Shown here piece after piece: positions 7,179 through 11,947 of a stretch of DNA of 11,947 nt. Under the pieces are notes generated by a model that ran no database searches, had not been told where the DNA came from, and saw only the letters and a list, made by a program, of their open reading frames with translations. Each line of letters begins with the position of its first letter. Position 1 is the first letter of the stretch. Origin of the DNA: Betaproteobacteria bacterium (GTDB taxonomy: Bacteria; Pseudomonadota; Gammaproteobacteria; Burkholderiales; Burkholderiaceae_E); the NCBI GenBank assembly GCA_009922405.1, contig RFVZ01000055.1:1-11947 (forward strand). Direction: 5' to 3'. Both the position numbers and the translations under genes were made by a program.

Positions 7179-8105
7179 GTGCAAAGTCACACCGAAGTCG
7201 GCGTCGCGCTCAGGGCTGCGCGCATTGCGCTCGCTCTCCTCCGGTTACCCGTTGCGCAGGTCAGGGCGCTAGAAACAGGCTCGACCGACGGTTTCGCCAC
7301 GCAAGAGCAACGGGCTGAACGGACGCGGCGACTGCTGATTCGATTCAAGCTGCCCGAGTCATGGGCGGACATCCAGCCAGCCGAGTCAGAGTGGCCGGCG
7401 CCCTCCTCGCCCCCTTCGGCAGCGCGCGAGTCGGGCCCCAAAGCGGCCGGCCCCATCTCGCCAGGCGCCGAGATTCCGCCCCTTGCGCTCCCCAAGCCGG
7501 TCACCTCACGCCAGCGCTATATTGCACTCGGGGCTGCCAGTATTGTGGTTGCGACCGCCATCGGTGCAGCCCTGATACCGGCCGCGCCTCCGGTTGATGA
7601 AAACGAACTGGAAGATCTGCGTTCTTCGGCACCATCGGCATCCTTAAAGACCGCCAAAACGGCCGAGACCCAGGTGCCCGATGCTGCGCCTGACACTGAA
7701 CCTAACGCTCAGGGCGTGAAGGAGGCGATGCCCGAGGTACCGGCAGCCCCCTTACCGCCTGCTGCCGATCAAACGCCTCCTCAAGCCAAAGCGGGGCCCT
7801 ATGCGATTTTGCCAGGGTCGCAGGTCTCGGCCCCAACCGAAGCCGCTCTGGAAATCAAGGCGCGCGCGGCCGTAGCGGTCGACCTTGTGCTAGGCCAGGG
7901 AGCTACTCAGCTCACGCTACGCCCGGGTGACCGCGTCGTCCTCATGTCGGGCCGAGCCGAACGAGTCGAAGTGAGCGATCGCAATGCGGTTGAAATCGCA
8001 ATGGCGGGTCGGATCGTACAGTTGGCGCCAGTCGCCCCTCCTACCACGGGCAACAGCCTCGACCAGAACCCTAATCGGGGGGTTTGGACCCTCGCAGGGC
8101 GCTAA
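7179..8105 (+). CDS. RodZ-like single-pass membrane protein with DUF4115-like C-terminal domain
   Basis: A 308-residue protein laid out like RodZ, which links the MreB cytoskeleton to the wall elongation machinery. Residues 7-60 resemble the RodZ helix-turn-helix (VGVALRAAR, then LRLPVAQVRALETG), followed by a proline-rich cytoplasmic linker. A single membrane helix lies at about 114-134 (YIALGAASIVVATAIGAALI), then an Ala/Pro-rich periplasmic linker. A C-terminal beta domain follows at about 221-282 (AALEIKARAAVAVDLVLGQG, LRPGDRVVL, VEIAMAGRIVQL), matching the DUF4115 pattern of RodZ. The gene begins 12 nt after the transpeptidase stop and in the same frame; the GTG at 7179 is the only usable early start and lacks a clear ribosome binding site. 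The helix-turn-helix appears about eight residues short between RAAR and LRLP, so MreB binding is uncertain. It could be a divergent paralogue and not the housekeeping RodZ. Confidence 0.65.
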   Translation: MQSHTEVGVALRAARIALALLRLPVAQVRALETGSTDGFATQEQRAERTRRLLIRFKLPESWADIQPAESEWPAPSSPPSAARESGPKAAGPISPGAEIPPLALPKPVTSRQRYIALGAASIVVATAIGAALIPAAPPVDENELEDLRSSAPSASLKTAKTAETQVPDAAPDTEPNAQGVKEAMPEVPAAPLPPAADQTPPQAKAGPYAILPGSQVSAPTEAALEIKARAAVAVDLVLGQGATQLTLRPGDRVVLMSGRAERVEVSDRNAVEIAMAGRIVQLAPVAPPTTGNSLDQNPNRGVWTLAGR

Positions 8106-8122
8106 CACGGTTTTCCAGTCGG

Positions 8123-9234
8123 TTATCGAATTAATTCGGGCGGCTCGTCGATCAACTGATCTGCATCCGGCTCGCGCGGCCGCTTAGCTGGGTTGCGACG
8201 AATTGCATAGGCCCACGCGAGTACCGCCGCCACCGCGCGATAAAGTCCCTGTGGCACGGAACCACCCACCTCACACATCGCTTCGAGCGTGCGCGCAAGC
8301 GCGGGGCTTCTAACGACCGGAACATCAAATTCGGCCGCCGCCTCTCGAATCTTCGCGGCGATCTCGTCCGTCCCCTTGGCGACCACGACGGGCGCAAGAT
8401 GAAGGCCTTCAACGTAGCGAATTGCGACGGCGTAATGGGTTGGGTTAACCACCACCACATCGGCCTCACGCACAGCCGCAACCATGCGGCGCCTCGACAT
8501 TTGCTGCTGGCGACGACGGATCGCCGCCTTGATTTCAGGACGCCCCTCGCTTTCCTTCATCTCCTCTTTCATCTCTTCGAGAGACATCTTGGCTTCCTGG
8601 CCGAACTGGAACCAGGCCACCAGCGAATCAACGCCTGCCAAAGCGACCCAACAACCAAAAAGTGCCGCACCGGTCAAGCGTAGCAAGTGTCCTGCATCGA
8701 TCAGAGCCCGGTCGAACGGCAGCTTGGTTAGCTGAACCACCTCCTCCGCCAGACTGCCGAGCAACAACCCGATAACCACCATCAGCAGGGCAACTTTCAG
8801 AATCGTCTTGCCCAGTTCGGCGAGGCCCTTCAGAGAGAACACCCGACCAAGGCCACTGACGGGATTGACCCGCTCCAGATCGAGCTTCAATTCAGCGAAA
8901 ACAGGCTGGAAATTATTCAGCGCGAAGGTGCCCGCGACGGCGATGACGGCGGCCAGAATGATGATGCCGAGCACCACCAACATCGCAGGCAGCACGTATT
9001 CAGTTCCCCATTCAACGAGAACCCGTTCTAGGTCGACTTCGCCTACACGACTGAAGTTTGCGTTCATGAGACGAACGAGGGAGGCGAGGAAGAGCCCCCC
9101 AAGGCCTGCTGCCACGGCAAACCCAAACCCAATCAACAAAGCGCCAACCAGATCGCGAGATTGCAGAAAGCGGCCCTGCTCGGCCAGCCGCTCCAGCCGT
9201 CTCGCGGTTGGATCTAGGTTGCGTTCCTGATCAT
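8123..9234 (-). CDS. flhB: Flagellar export switch protein FlhB, start codon out of frame
   Basis: Inner-membrane component of the flagellar type III export gate that switches substrate class after autocleavage. Four hydrophobic segments, the charged linker KMSLEEMKEEMKESEGRPE, and the NPTH autocleavage motif (codons at 8435-8446) are all present, as is the cytoplasmic tail ending in PQGLYRAVAAVLAWAY. Counted from 9234 the protein would be about 370 residues, normal for FlhB, with NPTH near 264-267. The conserved N-terminus (DPTARRLERLAEQG, then SRDLVGALL) is open back to a TAG at 9251-9253 but contains no in-frame ATG, GTG or TTG before 9139. The expected start, ATG at 9234-9232, overlaps the upstream TGA and has GGAGG at 9245-9249, yet reads only MIRNAT before a stop. 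One extra base just after it would restore the frame. Starting at TTG 9139 would remove about 32 conserved residues. FlhB is chosen over the virulence homologue YscU because motB is in the same operon. Confidence 0.88.
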
Positions 9235-9854
9235 CACTGTCCGGCCTCCGCTAACTGGGCCGCCGACATCTTTTCGCCCAACAAGGTCGCACGCTCGCGT
9301 CCCGTTAATACCCCGTTGCTCGCGGCACGCCGGTAATACGCCCACGCCTTCACAATATCGGCTGGAACGCCAATCCCCCGCGCATACATGTTGGCGACAT
9401 TAAATTGCCCAATCGAATCATCCCTCTGCGCCGCAAGTCGATACCATTGAAACGCAACAGGCAGGTTGCGCTGCGCACCGACGCCGCTCTCGTAGATCGC
9501 GCCGAGCTCGTTCATTGCACCGATGTTTCCGCTCTTGGCAGCCTCGATCATCCAGCCAAAACCGAGTTCGAGTTCTTTGGTTGTGCCGATCCCTTGCACG
9601 TACATCATCGCGACATCGTATTGCGCCCGATTGTCACCCGCCTGAGCCATCTTGAGCATGCGCCCGAACGCGTCGTCGTAACGACCCTGGACATAAATCC
9701 GGCGTGCCTGATCGTATTCAGAACACCCGCCGAGAATCACAGCGGGAAACACGCACCCCAGGGCCACCAATATGGCGGCCAGGCGCTTTGGGTGTGACGC
9801 TCTAGTCAGTGGAATTTTATTTGCCAGGGCCTGGCATCGGCACCGATGCGCCAC
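9234..9854 (-). CDS. Sel1-repeat lipoprotein
   Basis: A 206-residue probable lipoprotein. The signal region has basic residues (HPKR at 21-24), a hydrophobic core and lipobox LGGC with Cys44 as the likely lipidated residue. Three Sel1-type repeats follow at about 77-110, 111-146 and 147-181 (for example AQYDVAMMYVQGIG, AMNELGAIYESGVG, GQFNVANMYARGIG), each ending in an AA stretch. Sel1 repeats form alpha-solenoid scaffolds for protein binding. The GTG at 9854 is favoured because GGAGG sits nine bases upstream, although it overlaps the preceding gene by 38 bp. Its stop TGA overlaps the presumed flhB ATG. Position between flagellar genes suggests an assembly or motor-accessory role, but that is inference from context; the specific target is unknown. 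Confidence 0.82.
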   Translation of the reverse strand: MAHRCRCQALANKIPLTRASHPKRLAAILVALGCVFPAVILGGCSEYDQARRIYVQGRYDDAFGRMLKMAQAGDNRAQYDVAMMYVQGIGTTKELELGFGWMIEAAKSGNIGAMNELGAIYESGVGAQRNLPVAFQWYRLAAQRDDSIGQFNVANMYARGIGVPADIVKAWAYYRRAASNGVLTGRERATLLGEKMSAAQLAEAGQ

Positions 9855-10242
9855 CGCGGCTGGCCTCCGATGGTGGCAGTGGTGGCGGCGAAGCGCTCGG
9901 CGCCGAGTTAGCTTTGGCCGCCTTACGCGGCTTTGCCGTCATCGGGCCCTGGCGATAACGCTCATCATCGACGCCGAGCGGCCCTTCGGTGGTCAGATGG
10001 ATAGAATGCGCAAAGTTACCCAAGAACCGCCGCGTGTAGTCAGGATACCGCCGATCATCAGCGATGTAGCCATTGTCAAGCATGCACTGATCGTACTGAT
10101 CCAACAGGATCGAGCATCGATTGGACATTGAATAACGGCTCAACTCGACCTGCTCACCCGCGGCAAGCAAACCGGCAAACATGCCGACCACGAGCACCAG
10201 TAAACCGAGAATCCATGCAAGCGGACGGAGAATCTTGGACAT
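9817..10242 (-). CDS. Small membrane-anchored protein, unknown function
   Basis: A 141-residue protein that I do not recognise. Residues 7-28 form one strongly hydrophobic helix after MSKILRP, so it is either a signal anchor or an uncleaved signal, placing the rest in the periplasm. The soluble part holds two cysteines spaced CX9C (Cys43 and Cys53) that could form a disulfide, then a conserved-looking charged/aromatic region (YIADDRRYPDYTRRFLGNF). A Pro/Ser/Ala-rich tail from about 103 ends in PMPGPGK. The ATG at 10242 follows the previous gene's stop by 19 bases with only a weak GCGAAG upstream. It overlaps the Sel1 lipoprotein gene by 38 bp and so belongs to the same operon. A possible partner of the neighbouring Sel1 proteins or of the flagellar base, by context only. 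Confidence 0.7.
   Translation of the reverse strand: MSKILRPLAWILGLLVLVVGMFAGLLAAGEQVELSRYSMSNRCSILLDQYDQCMLDNGYIADDRRYPDYTRRFLGNFAHSIHLTTEGPLGVDDERYRQGPMTAKPRKAAKANSAPSASPPPLPPSEASRGGASVPMPGPGK
9864..9868 (-). promoter_or_regulatory. Shine-Dalgarno of the Sel1 lipoprotein gene, within the upstream gene
   Basis: GGAGG (read on the minus strand) lies nine bases before the GTG at 9854, inside the coding region of the preceding small protein. It decides the start of the Sel1 lipoprotein in favour of this GTG, which gives the protein a long but normal signal peptide. Confidence 0.65.
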
Positions 10243-10261
10243 TGCAAACTTCGCTTATGAA

Positions 10262-11173
10262 TTAATGGTGATCGCCGGACGATCCGTGCGGACGCCCTTT
10301 AGCCGACCGGGAATCATCGGCCCAGACCCGGGCGTAGACTTCGGCCGCCATAGGGTGGCGCGGATCAACAAGCTTGGTCAGACGCTGAAATGACTGCACT
10401 GCTGCAGCCAGATCGCCCCGGACACGATAGCCAATTGCCGCACATCGGAACAGTTTGGCGGCAATGTCTGGATCTCTAGAACCACTGAGGCCTTCGCCCC
10501 AGACCCGGCCGAGATACCAACAGGCATCCGGGTCACCCAAGGCCGAGGGTGCAGAGAGCCAGTCTGATGCAATTTTGAATTCACGCCGCGCCCTCGAGCG
10601 CATGTGGACGACAATGTCTCGATGCTGGGGGTCGGTCACATCGATCGCGGAATTCGCCATCCGCACACCGTTCTCAAACGCAAACCGGCCACGCCACATC
10701 GCAGCGCGCATGTCCTTGCGCTTGCGGGCCCGCTGTTCGAGTGCATCCATCAGTTCTTTCGCCTGCTCCAACCGGATTAACATCGCCTGCTGGACCCCCG
10801 TCGTGCAGCCTGTCGGGCGGGTGCGGCAAGCTTGTAGGCGCACCAGATCCTCATTGCGGGCAAGGTACAGACGGACAATTTCATCGGCTGTCTCAGGGAT
10901 TTCCTGGCGCCTCAACACCACCGCTGCGTCTTCTTCTTCGGCCTCTGGGGCATCGGGATCTACAGAATCCGCGGCAGCCGCGCCATGCGGATCGGCTTTA
11001 CCATGGGCACCCCCCTTGTTGGATTTAGCCGCTGCGCTGGATGTCGCCGAGGCATCGACCGGCAGGCCAACCAGCACTAGGCACATGGCGAAAAGCGCCG
11101 ACCCAATAATCTGACCAGCCGACAACGCAAGTGTCGCTACCGTAGCGAGTCGAGTCTGCACAAACCCGAACAT
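10262..11173 (-). CDS. Exported or membrane-anchored protein with a Sel1-like repeat, unknown function
   Basis: A 303-residue protein with no family that I recognise. A hydrophobic stretch at about 14-37 after Arg8 serves as signal peptide or anchor (ASA at 41-43 is a possible cleavage site). A low-complexity Ala/Gly/Asp/Glu stretch follows at 44-84, then a helical domain from about 90 with two cysteines (Cys116, Cys123) and charged helices (RLEQAKELMDALEQRARKRKD). One recognisable Sel1-like unit occurs at about 213-248 (GDPDACWYLGRVWGEGLSGSRDPDIAAKLF), and the C-terminus is His/Ser rich. The ATG starts five bases after the motB stop, so the two are tightly linked and probably co-translated. 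Together with the Sel1 lipoprotein two genes on, it suggests an envelope scaffold connected to the flagellar stator or export apparatus. This is inferred from position. Confidence 0.72.
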   Translation of the reverse strand: MFGFVQTRLATVATLALSAGQIIGSALFAMCLVLVGLPVDASATSSAAAKSNKGGAHGKADPHGAAAADSVDPDAPEAEEEDAAVVLRRQEIPETADEIVRLYLARNEDLVRLQACRTRPTGCTTGVQQAMLIRLEQAKELMDALEQRARKRKDMRAAMWRGRFAFENGVRMANSAIDVTDPQHRDIVVHMRSRARREFKIASDWLSAPSALGDPDACWYLGRVWGEGLSGSRDPDIAAKLFRCAAIGYRVRGDLAAAVQSFQRLTKLVDPRHPMAAEVYARVWADDSRSAKGRPHGSSGDHH

Positions 11174-11178
11174 GAAAA

Positions 11179-11914
11179 TCAGTGGTCGCTCTTGCTGCCG
11201 CGCGCACCTGCAGGGAGCGGCGCCAGCATTTCGATTCCGCCCGCACGTCGCGCCGCTTCAAGCACTTCGCGCTTGATCTCCGGGCGGATTGCCATCTTCG
11301 GGGCTGAATCCGGTTGGGTCGGCTGCGCAATCGACGCGGCCGAAGCAGCGCCCGCGCCATCCGCGCCCGCCGGCGAAGCGCCAGGCATGATGCCGCCGCT
11401 CAGTCCGCCAAGGGCTTCGGTTCCCGGGGCCTTCGTCTTGGGACCAGCAGCGGTGTTCGCCAAAACCGTAATGGAAATCCGCCGATTAATCGGGTCACTT
11501 GGGTCTTCTTTGTTGACCCGAAGCTTGTCCGCATAACCGACCACCTGTGCCACCTGGTCAGCGCGCAGGCCACCAGACACCATTTCGCGTCTGGCCGCAT
11601 TGGCACGGTCGGTCGACAACTCCCAGTTACCTCGCCCGGCGTCACTTCCGATCCCCTTGGAGTCAGTGTGGCCTTCCACCTTGATGGCGAAATTGGTTTC
11701 TCCGACCACTTTTCCAATGATGCGCATTAGTCGTCGGATATGGTCGGCAAGAACAGTTCCACCGCTTTCGAACATTGGGCGGTTTTTCTCGTCGACGATC
11801 TGCAACCGCAAACCGTCGGACGTGATGTCCATCATCAGCTGGTTTTTGATTTTCGACAGCTCACCATCCGATTTGACGGCTCGCTCAATCTCTGCTTTCA
11901 CCTGCTGCTGAGCC
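11179..11914 (-). CDS. motB: Flagellar stator protein MotB, C-terminal part (5' end missing)
   Basis: The peptidoglycan-binding half of the stator subunit that anchors MotA/MotB proton channels around the flagellar motor. The readable part starts within the periplasmic linker and contains the MotB signature SDGLRLQIVDEKNRPMF, then the OmpA-like domain with VEGHTDSKG, NWELSTDRANAARRE and DPINRRISITVL, which bind peptidoglycan. The phrasing RLQIVD..NRPMF and NWELS.DRANA marks MotB and not Pal or generic OmpA proteins. A roughly 90-residue Ala/Gly/Pro-rich tail follows the domain. The N-terminal membrane helix and plug, with the proton-carrying aspartate, are absent because the contig ends in adapter. 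The frame continues into the adapter and gives an artificial start reading MGSEMCIRDR, which must be removed; native codons begin at 11913. It heads the operon that ends with flhB; motA would be expected upstream, out of view. Confidence 0.93.
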
Positions 11915-11947
11915 CTGTCTCTTATACACATCTCCGAGCCCACGAGA
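11915..11947. other. Nextera transposase adapter remnant at contig end
   Basis: From 11915 the sequence reads the 19-bp Tn5 mosaic end CTGTCTCTTATACACATCT, then CCGAGCCCACGAGA, which is the Nextera read-2 adapter lacking its last base. This is library-preparation sequence left in the assembly and not genomic DNA. Real sequence ends at or about 11914. Confidence 0.97.

Noticed and set aside
8123..9139. FlhB starting at TTG 9139
   Set aside because: This would drop the conserved N-terminal RRLE/SRDL region, which is clearly encoded in the same frame upstream, and cut into the first membrane segment. No ribosome binding site was noted for it.
11915..11943. Start codon of motB at 11943 with N-terminus MGSEMCIRDR
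   Set aside because: These codons are translated Nextera adapter, not genome.

Overview
The window is about 11.9 kb of GC-rich DNA from a motile Gram-negative bacterium. The gene set (Uup-type ABC-F protein, RodZ-like protein, YkuD L,D-transpeptidase, arginase, FlhB, MotB) fits Pseudomonadota, most likely a beta- or gammaproteobacterium. This placement is an inference; there is no rRNA or other strong taxonomic marker. No tRNA, rRNA, CRISPR array, insertion sequence or phage gene was recognised. The last 33 bases are Nextera adapter, so the right-hand edge is a contig end and not biology.

Left part (1-4608). A DEAD-box RNA helicase runs leftward off the window edge. A 237-bp divergent intergenic region separates it from a rightward block: a small DUF378 membrane protein, an arginase starting at a TTG inside the DUF378 gene, and the ABC-F ATPase uup.

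Middle part (4759-8105). A tightly packed rightward three-gene unit looks like a cell-envelope module. It holds a secreted TPR/low-complexity/NTF2-like protein, a YkuD L,D-transpeptidase that overlaps it by 4 bp (ATGA), and a RodZ-like single-pass membrane protein 12 nt further on. L,D-transpeptidases cross-link peptidoglycan and RodZ proteins couple the cytoskeleton to wall growth, so a role in wall remodelling or cell shape is a reasonable inference. The YkuD plus NTF2-like combination recalls Csd6 of Helicobacter.

Right part (8123-11914). A leftward operon, convergent with the middle unit, reads motB (5' part missing) > Sel1-like exported protein > small membrane-anchored protein > Sel1-repeat lipoprotein > flhB. 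It joins a stator component and the export-gate switch protein through three envelope proteins that I cannot assign to known flagellar genes. The flhB reading frame is intact and full length, but its apparent start codon (ATG overlapping the previous stop, with GGAGG upstream) is one base out of frame, so the gene is either frameshifted or mis-sequenced there.

Most promising leads: the flhB start disruption, the non-canonical motB-Sel1-flhB operon, and the split Csd6-like transpeptidase/NTF2 module next to a RodZ-like protein with a shortened helix-turn-helix.
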